DNA of 64,000 nt, taken from Polynucleobacter sp. (GTDB lineage: Bacteria > Pseudomonadota > Gammaproteobacteria > Burkholderiales > Burkholderiaceae). The position numbers and the translations under genes were made by a program. How positions within the stretch are numbered: position 1 is the stretch's first letter; every line of letters begins with the position of its first letter. Positions 52,399-61,323 of the stretch are shown here, piece by piece. Below the pieces are notes generated by a model. That model saw nothing but the letters and a program-made list of their open reading frames with translations, did not search any database and was not told the origin of the DNA. The stretch covers positions 806,001 through 870,000 of the forward strand of contig NZ_JAUXZY010000004.1 in NCBI RefSeq assembly GCF_030693775.1. Reading direction: 5' to 3'.

Positions 52399-52989
52399 TT
52401 AATCGCTCTCAACTACCAACTCACCCACAATCTTTCCCTTGCGCACGATTGCGTAACCACGCACATCACCACTTACGCTTCGGTATAAGCCGATATGAGT
52501 GTCTTTCGGGATAAAGAAAGACCACAGCTGATCTGCTGGCTCGGTCATCTCTGCTAAGAGGCGACCCCATGCTTTATTGAGATGTCCAAAGGGTAGATTG
52601 GGTACCTTTCCTAATGGATCATGTACTTGATTAAAGACTTCAGCCTCAATGGGTGTTATTTCACTAACCAAGTTACCCATATTGCAGGTAAAGTCGTTTT
52701 CATCCTCATCATCGATTGCATCAGGCTCATCGCGTTTTTGCATGAACCACCAAACAATCACGGCAGGCCAAGCTACCAGGATGCATATTGAGGCAGCGCC
52801 ATAAGCAATACTGTCTTCAATGCGTTTTTGCGTACTGGTCTTGTTATGAATGGCGAGCAACATGTCATTCACAAACTGGGAGTTGCGTTCGCGGTAAAGC
52901 TTAATTATGTTGTAAGTGACATAAGCTAGGCCGGGGAGGGTGTAGATCCCAAACCACTGCAATAGGGTGTAGTCAAAATTAATGGTCAC
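52399..52989 (-). CDS. Membrane-anchored protein of 196 residues, unknown
   Basis: Two hydrophobic segments at about 10-28 and 66-82 (SIAYGAASICILVAWPAVIV) enclose a short basic loop. A very acidic stretch (DEPDAIDDEDENDF) and a soluble C-terminal domain follow. It is 14 bases downstream of the next gene on the same strand. No family recognised. Confidence 0.55.
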   Translation of the reverse strand: MTINFDYTLLQWFGIYTLPGLAYVTYNIIKLYRERNSQFVNDMLLAIHNKTSTQKRIEDSIAYGAASICILVAWPAVIVWWFMQKRDEPDAIDDEDENDFTCNMGNLVSEITPIEAEVFNQVHDPLGKVPNLPFGHLNKAWGRLLAEMTEPADQLWSFFIPKDTHIGLYRSVSGDVRGYAIVRKGKIVGELVVESD

Positions 52990-53003
52990 GGTTAGTTCTT
53001 TTG

Positions 53004-53444
53004 CTAAAACAGACTGTCTTCAGTTGTTGGGGATTTATTGTGTTTAGCGTACTTATGAACTAGAACGCCTTGCTTAAACTCCATCATGAGGTCGTATTCA
53101 TAGGTACTGGCATAGCCACCGTGCACATAATTGAGTAATTCACCTTGGGGGCAGCGCAGTTCACCGGTAAACCAATGAGCAAAGACCTTATCAAAGCCTG
53201 GAAAGAGGTCTGTAAGGCCGATTTTTTCACTGTGACTTCGATTAGCGCTCAGTTTGGCTAAGTAGAGTCGCTCGGCCCCTTCACATTCGATTACCTCCCA
53301 AGTCGCGATATAACCTCGCCAATTGGCTGTAGACCTAGAAATAAATTGAATGCCCATTTGCCTTAAATAGGGCGATAAGGGGTTTGTGCATAATGAAATT
53401 CCTTTGCCTGCATAAATCAGCCGATCTGAAGCTTGTGCGGTCAT
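53004..53444 (-). CDS. Soluble protein of 146 residues, unknown
   Basis: AGGGA precedes the start. The sequence has mixed alpha/beta character (ANWRGYIATWEVIECEGAER, then FPGFDKVFAHWFTGEL). No domain is recognised. It forms a pair with the membrane protein at 52399-52989. Confidence 0.5.
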   Translation of the reverse strand: MTAQASDRLIYAGKGISLCTNPLSPYLRQMGIQFISRSTANWRGYIATWEVIECEGAERLYLAKLSANRSHSEKIGLTDLFPGFDKVFAHWFTGELRCPQGELLNYVHGGYASTYEYDLMMEFKQGVLVHKYAKHNKSPTTEDSLF

Positions 53445-53573
53445 CTAGGTCCCTTACTTGGCTTTAATTGAGTAACCAGTATGAAAGGGATCAAGGTCAT
53501 GGGATGAGCTTGATCGACAATAAAATGAGATTTATTAATTACAGAATTCAATAAAAAAGTCATCAAATACCCT

Positions 53574-54023
53574 ATGCCAAACATTGATCCAAATAAACAC
53601 GACTCTTTAGAGCGCTTTGTTTTAGCCCAAAACACGTGTTTTGAAGAGGTAATAAAAGAATTAGGGAGCGGCAGAAAAACGTCGCACTGGATTTGGTATG
53701 TGTTTCCGCAAATAGTCGGATTAGGTTTTAGTGAATACTCCACTTATTACGGAATTAAAGACCTTAAGGAGGCTAAAGCGTATTGGGCTAATCCTTTGTT
53801 AAAAGATCGTTATGAGGAGGTTCTGAAATTAGTCCTTCAAGCCAACAAAACAGCAGAGGCTGTATTGGGTCAAACCGATGCAAACAAGCTGCAGTCGTCT
53901 ATCACCTTATTTTTGGAGGCGGACCCGAATTCCGCTCTATTAAATGAGGCACTTGAGCAGCTGTATTTTGGAAAGCCAGATTTGCGTACATTAGAGCTAC
54001 TAAACAGTCGCCGATCGCCTTAA
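53574..54023 (+). CDS. DUF1810 protein
   Basis: A 149-residue protein: LERFVLAQNTCFEEVIKELG, then GRKTSHWIWYVFPQIVGLGF, then STYYGIKDLKEAKAYWANP. The KTSHWIWYVFPQ core is characteristic of DUF1810, a family often found with ADP-ribose-related and defence genes. Function is unproven. It is convergent with a gene overlapping its stop by four bases. Confidence 0.85.
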   Translation: MPNIDPNKHDSLERFVLAQNTCFEEVIKELGSGRKTSHWIWYVFPQIVGLGFSEYSTYYGIKDLKEAKAYWANPLLKDRYEEVLKLVLQANKTAEAVLGQTDANKLQSSITLFLEADPNSALLNEALEQLYFGKPDLRTLELLNSRRSP

Positions 54024-54409
54024 ATCCAATAGCCCCCTTTGGAGTAAATGCCCGCTTGGTGATCGCGAGCATCGTAAAAATTCCCATGGGGCTGAGATCC
54101 ATCCCAAGGCCCTGGGTAATCAGCTAAGCGATTAAATCCATTCGTATCAAGAGCTTCTATTGCCGCTTCACTGCTTTCAAAATCAAGTGAATCAATAATT
54201 GCGCAACGGTTTCTCAGTTGACTAAGTTTATATGGGCCCATTGATCCTACGGTTGTGCCTAGATCATGAAAAAAGTAAACGGTTACCCCTTTATCTTTAG
54301 TTTCAATCAAAGCCCAGTTGTGCTGCAGCATCCCAAGGACCTTAACCCACCAATCTGTTGATTTAATGTGAAAGAGGGGTGGGTCGTTTGGATCAAGTTT
54401 TCTGTTCAT
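54020..54409 (-). CDS. Soluble protein of 129 residues, unknown
   Basis: It starts MNRKLDPNDPPLFHIKS and has a compact mixed fold (IETKDKGVTVYFFHDLG). The C-terminus is rich in Gly, Tyr and His (GPWDGSQPHGNFYDARDH). AT content is higher than in the 48-52 kb region. No family recognised. Confidence 0.5.
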   Translation of the reverse strand: MNRKLDPNDPPLFHIKSTDWWVKVLGMLQHNWALIETKDKGVTVYFFHDLGTTVGSMGPYKLSQLRNRCAIIDSLDFESSEAAIEALDTNGFNRLADYPGPWDGSQPHGNFYDARDHQAGIYSKGGYWI

Positions 54410-54470
54410 ATTCTTCTATGTTGAAATTTAGGTGAATCATGACTTTTTTATTAGTAAAAAAATATCGGAT

Positions 54471-54947
54471 TCAAATTGGCCAGAAGTAGAGTGACTTGAT
54501 AATCTTTCCATTTCTATTAATCGATACTAATTTAACTCCAGTTCTTTCAATTCCAGTGGTTACTTCAGGCTCATCAAAGATATAAAAGTCATCACCTTTT
54601 TTAATCGTGCCGCTATATTCAAGCGCTAAATCCCTTGCTAGATTCAAAAAGATGGCAAGGTATTTTGAATATTCTGCAGCAAACTTCATATCGACTTTAG
54701 CTGCATTATTTAGGGGTCTAAGATTCCTTACTGTCATCCACAATAACTCTCGATGTACGTTACGATTTTTTAGTTTTTTTGCCTCATCTTTGTTCATGAG
54801 CTTTGATTTTTCGATATCAATTTCTTCGCCCGCCAATTTATTTGCCCGCGCAATATCTGCAAATGAACCAGTTTGTGGAAAATCATCAAATGCATATTGA
54901 ATTCCATTGCGAAAGATTTTTGCTTTGCCCCAAACGAGTTTGGTCAT
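54471..54947 (-). CDS. Soluble protein of 158 residues, unknown
   Basis: GGGGAA precedes the start. It has a basic N-terminus, a charged helical middle (KSKLMNKDEAKKLKNRNVHR) and a beta-rich end (GVKLVSINRNGKIIKSLYFW). AT-rich codon use matches the islands around it. No family recognised. Confidence 0.5.
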   Translation of the reverse strand: MTKLVWGKAKIFRNGIQYAFDDFPQTGSFADIARANKLAGEEIDIEKSKLMNKDEAKKLKNRNVHRELLWMTVRNLRPLNNAAKVDMKFAAEYSKYLAIFLNLARDLALEYSGTIKKGDDFYIFDEPEVTTGIERTGVKLVSINRNGKIIKSLYFWPI

Positions 54948-54991
54948 AAGTTCCCCAGATTTGACGATTTATTGAAAAAACTTAGATTAAT

Positions 54992-55135
54992 TTAATAAAT
55001 CAATCGGCTTAATGCCCGTAGCCTGGAGCTTTTTCCTGAGGTTAAATCCAGCATGTCGGCTACTTCCTGCAGGGTTAAATGCATTTGCCGTGCGTCGGTT
55101 CTGGTGTGGCCGTTTGCAATCCTGATCTTACTCAT
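54992..55135 (-). CDS. 47-residue protein with HTH-like segment
   Basis: ATG 55135 is preceded by AAGGAG at seven bases, an excellent ribosome site. The product starts MSKIRIANGHTRTDARQ and contains TLQEVADMLDLTSGKSSR, which looks like the first helices of a helix-turn-helix. It may be a small DNA-binding protein, or the surviving start of a longer gene. The rest of the 54948-55334 gap shows only the hairpin and repeat listed below. Confidence 0.5.
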   Translation of the reverse strand: MSKIRIANGHTRTDARQMHLTLQEVADMLDLTSGKSSRLRALSRLIY

Positions 55136-55208
55136 GCCGTCTCCTTTTATTAACTGTGCAGAAAAAATACCCTCTATTTAAATTACCATATTCGCGTTTC
55201 ACCTTATG

Positions 55209-55229
55209 AAATAAATCCATTTATTTTTT
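55209..55229 (+). terminator. AT-rich hairpin with T-run
   Basis: AAATAAAT-CC-ATTTATTT is a perfect 8-bp stem with a 2-base loop (strictly too tight, so fewer pairs form), followed by TTT. It precedes the second copy of the 15-bp repeat, as a hairpin with T-run precedes the first. Confidence 0.35.
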
Positions 55230-55257
55230 CTGTGGGATTGGGGCGCAGGGTCGGTAT

Positions 55258-55272
55258 ATGAGCTAGCCCCTT
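55258..55272 (+). repeat. 15-bp direct repeat, copy 2
   Basis: Second copy of ATGAGCTAGCCCCTT (first at 47982-47996). Both lie in the leader of an accessory gene. Confidence 0.6.
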
Positions 55273-55334
55273 CGTAATCTGTAGCCAATCAAGCCCGACT
55301 TTTCCCCACCACAATTCAACCCATTGGAGTATTC

Positions 55335-55880
55335 ATGCCCGTACTGATTGAAGGCGTCTGCGTTCTATTGAAAAAAGGTGCAATCCACCAGCGTTACGAA
55401 GGAGGCTACGGCCAATTCATCTTTGATCTAGTCGATCAATCCAAGCTCTGGTCTAGCAATGAACTGCTTAGCATTCGGTTTGAAACACATGCAGAGGCTA
55501 GGCAATACCTCGCGTTTGTTGCCGCAAAAGGCTTAAAGGTCATTCAGATCAATGAAGAAGATCCCCACAATACCGATGCCTTATTGGTCGATCAGATCTT
55601 TGGCCCCAGCTTTAAGGTGTATTGGCTTAATTTCTTGCGGGTCAAGCCCCTTGATGATGAGCAAAAAGCGCCGAGATCCAAAAAGAACCCAAATAAAGAC
55701 TTTGAGCGCCTAATTCTTGTTGCCACCGACGATGAAATGGAGGCCATTGATGAAGTGAGACTGCAATGCTGGAAAAAGGATGAGATCACCTTTCCAAAAG
55801 ACTGGGAATATACCCAATCCCAAACCATGGACCTAGATTTCATGCGCATGTCTGAAAACCGCAGCTACTTAGACCACTAG
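55335..55880 (+). CDS. Soluble protein of 181 residues, unknown
   Basis: ATTGGAG precedes the start. The N-terminal half starts MPVLIEGVCVLLKKGAIHQR and the C-terminal half has charged helices (RLILVATDDEMEAIDEVR). It is followed, eight bases on, by the broken SprT-like gene, probably in one operon. No family recognised. Confidence 0.55.
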   Translation: MPVLIEGVCVLLKKGAIHQRYEGGYGQFIFDLVDQSKLWSSNELLSIRFETHAEARQYLAFVAAKGLKVIQINEEDPHNTDALLVDQIFGPSFKVYWLNFLRVKPLDDEQKAPRSKKNPNKDFERLILVATDDEMEAIDEVRLQCWKKDEITFPKDWEYTQSQTMDLDFMRMSENRSYLDH

Positions 55881-55888
55881 GAGACAGC

Positions 55889-56479
55889 ATGGCCCAAGTA
55901 AACAGGGAGCAGCGGTTAATGAAGGCAGTGGAGCATATCGTCCCCATCTTTGAAAGGGCGGGGTATGCAGTACCGGTAGTAAAGGTATCGGTAGGATTTC
56001 CCAGTACGGGAGGGAAGGGGCGTCATTTAGGGCAGTGCTGGTCTAGTAAAGCAGCATAAGACGGCATTAACCAAATCTTCATTGTGCCACATCTACATAC
56101 CCCCTTTGATTTTCTGGATACCTTAGTCCATGAGTTAGTGCACGCGGTAGATAACTGCAAAAGTGGTCATGGCGAAGGATTTAAACGGATTGCCTTGGAT
56201 ATCGGCCTAAAAGGACCGATGCGCAGTGCTGGAGCAGGAGAATGGCTAAAAAAGGACTTACTTGCCATTGCAGAAAGGCTAGGGGAATTCCCGCACGGCA
56301 GATTAAGCCTACCAGTCAGAACAGGCCAAAAGGCAGCCAAAAGACCAGGAGCCAAGTGCACTAAGTGCGGCTATGAGGTAGTGATGCTCAGAAAGCACCT
56401 GCTTTTAGGCCCACCCATCTGCCCGAAGGACATGGAGGGGATGGAGGAGACGGGGGGGTGGATAGGTTTTGATTGTTAA
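55889..56479 (+). pseudogene. SprT-like zinc metalloprotease, interrupted by one stop codon
   Basis: ATG 55889 (GGAG seven bases upstream) opens a frame (MAQVNREQRLMKAVEHIVP) that continues in register to 56479, except for TAA at 56057-56059. After the stop the frame reads DGINQIFIVPHL, then LVHELVHAVDNCKSGHG with the HExxH zinc site and third His, and a C-terminal CTKCGYE zinc ribbon. Without readthrough only a 56-residue fragment or an internal GTG product (56084) can be made. SprT-like proteases act on DNA-protein crosslinks or as defence effectors. Confidence 0.7.
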
Positions 56480-56581
56480 ATTTAGAGATATTATAGGGCG
56501 AATGAATAATGATCTAATTAACTTAATTGCCCATAACAGTAGTATTTCGGTGCTAAAAAGTTAACTACCAGGTTAAAAATA

Positions 56582-58627
56582 ATGCCAAGCGAAATAATCT
56601 TTCAATTGAAAGATAGATACAAAAATGGTTATGACAATATTGGCAAAGATTTGATAGGCGCTTGCTTATCTGAATGTAAGCTTTATCGTCGGGGAACTGC
56701 TTACTTTAGTAGTAGTGCGCTTATGTCATGGTCTGCGGCCATGGATCATGTCATCAACGATAAAGTAAAAATTGAAATAATTTGTAGTCCTGTCATTAGC
56801 GATAGGCATTTAGTGGAAATACTAAAAGGAAGTATTACATCAGATCAACGTAAAAAGACTATTCAACAGTTGGCTGACAATATTGTATTGACTGCGGTTG
56901 GATTTGGCATGAATAGTGAGCGTAGAGATTATCGTTCGCAGCTTTTGTCTTATTTAATAGCAACCGGTCAACTAGAGTTTAGGTTTGCCATTCCTAAAAA
57001 CTATGAATTTCCTGATGAGAAGTCTGATGACAGAAATTTATACCATGTGAAAGTTGGTTATTTTGTTTTTGAGGATGATTCAATAGTTGCGTTTGAGGGC
57101 TCTATAAATGAAAGTGATTCTGCTTATCAATACAACACGGAAAGTGCGCAAGTATTTAAAAGCTGGCTTGACGAGGACCTTCGGCGGGTAAACAACCTCG
57201 TTTTGGATGTAAATACAGATTGGTCGAGGGAAAATCCTCATATTGAAGTATTCAATTTGAGTAAGGAGGCTATAGAAAAGATTGGTAAGTTATCGCCATC
57301 TGAGAGACCCAGAAAACCTAAGCCGGTAATCGCCCCAGAGCCAGAGGCACCTAAACCTGCCTCGGGGTTGAGGCCCTACCAGGAAGAGGCTTTAAATGCA
57401 TGGAAGGAAAATGACTACAAAGGTATTTTAACCATGGCAACTGGAACTGGAAAAACGAAGACCTCGATTGAAGCTTTAACAAGATTTCTTAGTAGAACGG
57501 ATCGTGGTCTGGCTGTAATTACAGTTCCCTATTTAGAGTTAGCAAGACAGTGGGTTCAGGAGTTAGGTGAGAAGGGTATAGCTACTGTGTCGGTCTATGA
57601 CTCACAGGAAAATTGGAGTTTAAGTGCAGAAAATATAATCCAGGCTCATTTAGTCTCAAGTGATTCAAAGGCACAATTACCCGTTTTAGTCTGCGTCAAT
57701 AAATCATTTAGGGACGATAAATTCCAAAATCTTTTAAAGAGGCTCAACGGAAAGCCTGGCTCAAGGATGATCATTGTTGACGAGTGCCATCACTTTAATA
57801 GACAAAATCAAATCGATTATTTGCCTACGTCATTTCGTTTTAGGTTGGGGCTATCAGCCACACCATATGAGCTTGATGAAGAAAAATATTTGGAAAGATA
57901 TTTCGGAGAAATAGTTTTTGAGTTTAAGTTGAGCGAAGCTATTAAGCAGGAATATTTATGCCCATATACCTATCATCCAATACTCATTGAATTCACCGAA
58001 AATGAAGCCGCAAGATATCTTGAGATTATTAAAAAGGTAACAAATAATAAAGATCTTGATAGTTATGGCGAGTTAGATCATTTGCTCGAGACAATGGTTA
58101 GTAAATTAACAAAGCTTGAAGATGTTTTAAAAGAGAATTCATCCAAGACGTTTTCTTTATTTTACTGCGGAGAGGGTTATGTCGAGTTTGAAAATGGCGA
58201 AAGAATTAGGCAGGTAGATTCATTGACCATGTTGCTTCAAAAATTAGGATGGCGTGTAGGGCGAATCACCTCAGCAGATACTCCATCAGAAAGAAGGGGG
58301 ACGATTGCTAACTTACGCGCACAAAATATAGATGCAATTGCTTCTATGAGAATTTTAGATGAGGGTATCGATATACCGGATTGTCGTAGAGCCTTTATTC
58401 TCGCAAGTCAGCGTCAGGAAAGGCAGGGCATTCAGAGGCGCGGTAGAGTTTTAAGAAAATCGCCTGGAAAAGAGTCTGCAGAGTTATTTGATTTTATCTT
58501 GGTTGGCCCTAAATTAACCAATCAAGATTTAGACAAGCTCTATAACCGTGAAATGAAGCGGGCAAGAATGTTTGCATCGGATGCGCTAAATAAAGACGAG
58601 TGCGAAAAAATATTAGACGGAGTTTAA
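56582..58627 (+). CDS. PLD-domain nuclease fused to SF2 helicase
   Basis: A 681-residue protein. Residues 1-235 resemble a phospholipase D-type nuclease domain (AYFSSSALMSWSAAMDHVIN, then YHVKVGYFVFEDDSIVAFEG and GSINES, an HxK plus later N pattern). A Pro/Glu-rich linker near 240-262 follows. Residues 265-660 form an SF2 helicase: MATGTGKTKTSIEAL (I), IIVDECHHFN (II), LGLSATPYE (III) and QRRGRVLRKSPG (VI). It heads a five-gene AT-rich operon next to dnd genes, and probably restricts or senses foreign DNA. Confidence 0.85.
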   Translation: MPSEIIFQLKDRYKNGYDNIGKDLIGACLSECKLYRRGTAYFSSSALMSWSAAMDHVINDKVKIEIICSPVISDRHLVEILKGSITSDQRKKTIQQLADNIVLTAVGFGMNSERRDYRSQLLSYLIATGQLEFRFAIPKNYEFPDEKSDDRNLYHVKVGYFVFEDDSIVAFEGSINESDSAYQYNTESAQVFKSWLDEDLRRVNNLVLDVNTDWSRENPHIEVFNLSKEAIEKIGKLSPSERPRKPKPVIAPEPEAPKPASGLRPYQEEALNAWKENDYKGILTMATGTGKTKTSIEALTRFLSRTDRGLAVITVPYLELARQWVQELGEKGIATVSVYDSQENWSLSAENIIQAHLVSSDSKAQLPVLVCVNKSFRDDKFQNLLKRLNGKPGSRMIIVDECHHFNRQNQIDYLPTSFRFRLGLSATPYELDEEKYLERYFGEIVFEFKLSEAIKQEYLCPYTYHPILIEFTENEAARYLEIIKKVTNNKDLDSYGELDHLLETMVSKLTKLEDVLKENSSKTFSLFYCGEGYVEFENGERIRQVDSLTMLLQKLGWRVGRITSADTPSERRGTIANLRAQNIDAIASMRILDEGIDIPDCRRAFILASQRQERQGIQRRGRVLRKSPGKESAELFDFILVGPKLTNQDLDKLYNREMKRARMFASDALNKDECEKILDGV

Positions 58628-58629
58628 TT

Positions 58630-58791
58630 ATGAGTGATATTGCCAATAAAAATGAATCAAATAAAGATTCTCAGCTTGAAAAATTAACGCAATCATTTTT
58701 AAGAAAGATTAAGGAGCTCGAGGCAAGCCGTCCGCAGCGAGATAATTTAAAAGAAGAAATTAGAGAGTTAATTAGTAAAGAGAAATTCTAA
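58630..58791 (+). CDS. 53-residue charged helical protein
   Basis: ATG 58630 follows the helicase stop by two bases, with GGAG at eight bases. The peptide starts MSDIANKNESNKDSQLEK and is almost all charged helix (ELEASRPQRDNLKEEIRELI). Its stop TAA directly abuts the next ATG (TAAATG). Tight packing says it is a real gene, perhaps an adaptor between helicase and ATPase. Confidence 0.6.
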   Translation: MSDIANKNESNKDSQLEKLTQSFLRKIKELEASRPQRDNLKEEIRELISKEKF

Positions 58792-60816
58792 ATGTTTATT
58801 AAAAAAATCACTCTAGAAAATTTTCGAACATTCTATGGGCATCATGAGATTAACTTCTCAACTGATGAGGAAAAGCCAGTCACAATTTTAATTGGAGACA
58901 ATGGTGCTGGAAAAACAAACTTGTTAAATGCTGTGTATTGGGCATTTACAGGTGACTTTACGAAGCAATTCAATAAACTTGATCCTATTATTAACAAAAC
59001 TGCTATTGGCGAAAAGAAAAAGACGTGTTCAGTAGAAATAGAGTTTACTAATAACAATAAGAGCTACCTGCTTCGAAGAATTTATACACAAGGCCTATCT
59101 GAAACAGAAATTTCAGTAAACGAATATAGAAGCACTGGCTCTTTAACTCCAATGAATGATGAGTTGGCTAAGACATTCATTGAGCAATTAATTCCAAGAA
59201 AGTTGGCTAGTTGGTTCATATTTGATGGTGAGGCCATAGGGCAGCTTCATCTGGACGGTGATTCGAAATTTAGGACAGATATTCGCCAAACATTTGGGTT
59301 TTCAGCTCTCGAGAGATTGTTGAGCACTCTTACTGAGATTGAGCGAGGCTATATCCGGAAGGAAAGTGACTCTGGAGATAACGAGGAACTTAATGGTCTG
59401 ACCTCTCTTATTGAAAGGCACGAAGAAGACTTGCAGCGTTATGAGGCTAACGTTGTAAAACTTAAAGAAACAATACATCTAAATGAAAAAAAGAGGGCTG
59501 ATGCGAATTCACGGCTTTCTCAATATGCGCAGGCTGAACCAATTCAGGGGCGAAAAGAACGAGCGGAAAGAAAGCTTTCTGAGGCTGAGTCTAGACGAAA
59601 ACAGAGCATAAAAAGAAGAAATGAATACTTTATTGAGGCAATGCCAAAAGTTCTTTTAGAGGGGCGACTTGAGGGTCTGATAGATGTATTGAATCAAAAG
59701 GAAGAGGAGCAAACGTTACCATCACCTTTTGGCACCAAGCTTATAGAAGATATAAAGCAATTAAAAAAATGTATTTGTGGAACCTCTGTTCTTCCAGGCT
59801 CCGCTGAAGAAAAGCATTTGGATGATTTATGTGAGAAAGCTTCAACAAGTCAGCTATTGCAAAAGATATTCTCTTTTAGAGCAGAAATTGGTGAGTATGC
59901 AAAGCAAGCAAAAAAATTCGACCCATCAATAGCTTTTCATGATGAGGAGATTGGAAAATGCGAGACTGATATCGCAGAACAAAAACAAATTATCAAAAGA
60001 GCTAATGAGGAAATTGATGGTATTGATAACACGGAAGTCAGAAAGTTAAAACAAGAAATTGCTGAAGCCGAGGGAATATTAAGCAATGCGAATCAAGAGT
60101 GGGGCTCTGCAAGAACAAATATAGATCGATTGAAGGGCAAAATACCAGAGTTACGAATTCAGCAAGACAATATACTTGCCCAACAAAAACAAACAGCTAG
60201 CTTAAGAGCTGAAAGGCAAAAAGTAAGCAAGCTAAAAACTTACGTTGCGGGCCAATTTCAGCGCCAAGAAAGCGAAGTATTGGATGCTCTAAATAAGGAG
60301 ATTTCGGGTGTTTTAGAGGCCTATTTAACAAAAAACTTTACTGCAAAAGTTGAGCCAGATACCTATGCCGTCAAGGTTTATGACTCGGATGGAAAGATAG
60401 CATCTTTAAGTACTGGAGAGTCAAATGTGCTTAAATTTGCTGTAATTGCTGCGATTGTTGGAATGGCAGGAAGACGAACAAAAATTAGTCAGGTTGAGTG
60501 GATATCTGAGCCTATTATTGCCCCTCTAATATTTGATGCTCCATTTTCAGTTGTGGACAGTGAATATCGCTCTGGCATTACAAAAAATTTATCTGAGCTG
60601 GCAAGTCAGCTGGTACTTATGTTCGACGGTGATAAGTGGGGAGATAAACTATCGTCAATATTAGAATCTAAAATTGGAAAATCATATCTCTTGGTTTCAC
60701 GTGCTAAAGGCCCTAAAAAATCGATTTCAAAGACTATTGATATTCACGGAAAGCTTTTTGCGCTCAATGAATATGGCGATCGCGATGAATCAGTTATTAA
60801 GGAGGTCGCGCTATGA
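58792..60816 (+). CDS. DndD-like SMC-type ATPase
   Basis: A 674-residue protein with an N-terminal Walker A (ILIGDNGAGKTNLLNAVYWA), the Q-loop region RKLASWFIFDGEAIGQLHLD, two long coiled coils around a CICG turn near residue 324-327, and a C-terminal signature (SLSTGESNVLKFAVIAAI) with Walker B (APLIFDAPFSVVDSEYR). This resembles DndD and Rad50-type ATPases but is distinct from the DndD on the other strand. It overlaps the next gene by four bases (ATGA). Confidence 0.85.
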   Translation: MFIKKITLENFRTFYGHHEINFSTDEEKPVTILIGDNGAGKTNLLNAVYWAFTGDFTKQFNKLDPIINKTAIGEKKKTCSVEIEFTNNNKSYLLRRIYTQGLSETEISVNEYRSTGSLTPMNDELAKTFIEQLIPRKLASWFIFDGEAIGQLHLDGDSKFRTDIRQTFGFSALERLLSTLTEIERGYIRKESDSGDNEELNGLTSLIERHEEDLQRYEANVVKLKETIHLNEKKRADANSRLSQYAQAEPIQGRKERAERKLSEAESRRKQSIKRRNEYFIEAMPKVLLEGRLEGLIDVLNQKEEEQTLPSPFGTKLIEDIKQLKKCICGTSVLPGSAEEKHLDDLCEKASTSQLLQKIFSFRAEIGEYAKQAKKFDPSIAFHDEEIGKCETDIAEQKQIIKRANEEIDGIDNTEVRKLKQEIAEAEGILSNANQEWGSARTNIDRLKGKIPELRIQQDNILAQQKQTASLRAERQKVSKLKTYVAGQFQRQESEVLDALNKEISGVLEAYLTKNFTAKVEPDTYAVKVYDSDGKIASLSTGESNVLKFAVIAAIVGMAGRRTKISQVEWISEPIIAPLIFDAPFSVVDSEYRSGITKNLSELASQLVLMFDGDKWGDKLSSILESKIGKSYLLVSRAKGPKKSISKTIDIHGKLFALNEYGDRDESVIKEVAL

Positions 60817-61304
60817 CCAGCATGCTTAATCAAAAAACCCTTTTTTCATTTGACCATACTGTCTATTGGCCTGAAAAGTATGAGCGTGTTGTTGAGTACT
60901 TAAAGAATGGAGTGGGACAAGGAGAAAATTCCCAATCACTTTATAAGTTAAATGTAGAAGTCTTAGTTTTAGCAGCCTGTGTTGGACTCGAGGCTGGAAA
61001 CGCAATTGATTTGCCTCCACAAACAAAAGAAATTGCATTATCTACATTTACATCGCAGTCGCTAAGCGTCTATCTTTACCTCATTCCTATGCTGGCAGAA
61101 AAAGATACGACTATAGATTTCTTTAGAAATAAAGAAGGTGAAGCTAAAGCTGTATCTATTTTTGAGAAATATGCGGCAGGTGGCTTGGAAATACTAAATG
61201 AAAAACTCATGTCAAATACGCTAGATTCCCCATATTTCTTTACCTCAAACCTACGGCAGGATAAGGGTGATGACGTACGTGATTTAGAAATCGATATTTT
61301 TTAA
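60813..61304 (+). CDS. Unknown 163-residue protein of the Dnd-linked operon
   Basis: A soluble, mainly helical protein: FSFDHTVYWPEKYERVVEYL, then LNVEVLVLAACVGLEAGNAI, then KAVSIFEKYAAGGLEILNEK, with an acidic end (DKGDDVRDLEIDIF). ATG overlaps the ATPase stop. DndE-like size, but no clear similarity to the DndE on the other strand. Function is unknown; it probably partners the ATPase. Confidence 0.6.
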   Translation: MTSMLNQKTLFSFDHTVYWPEKYERVVEYLKNGVGQGENSQSLYKLNVEVLVLAACVGLEAGNAIDLPPQTKEIALSTFTSQSLSVYLYLIPMLAEKDTTIDFFRNKEGEAKAVSIFEKYAAGGLEILNEKLMSNTLDSPYFFTSNLRQDKGDDVRDLEIDIF

Positions 61305-61323
61305 TTGATTGGAATTAATAAAT

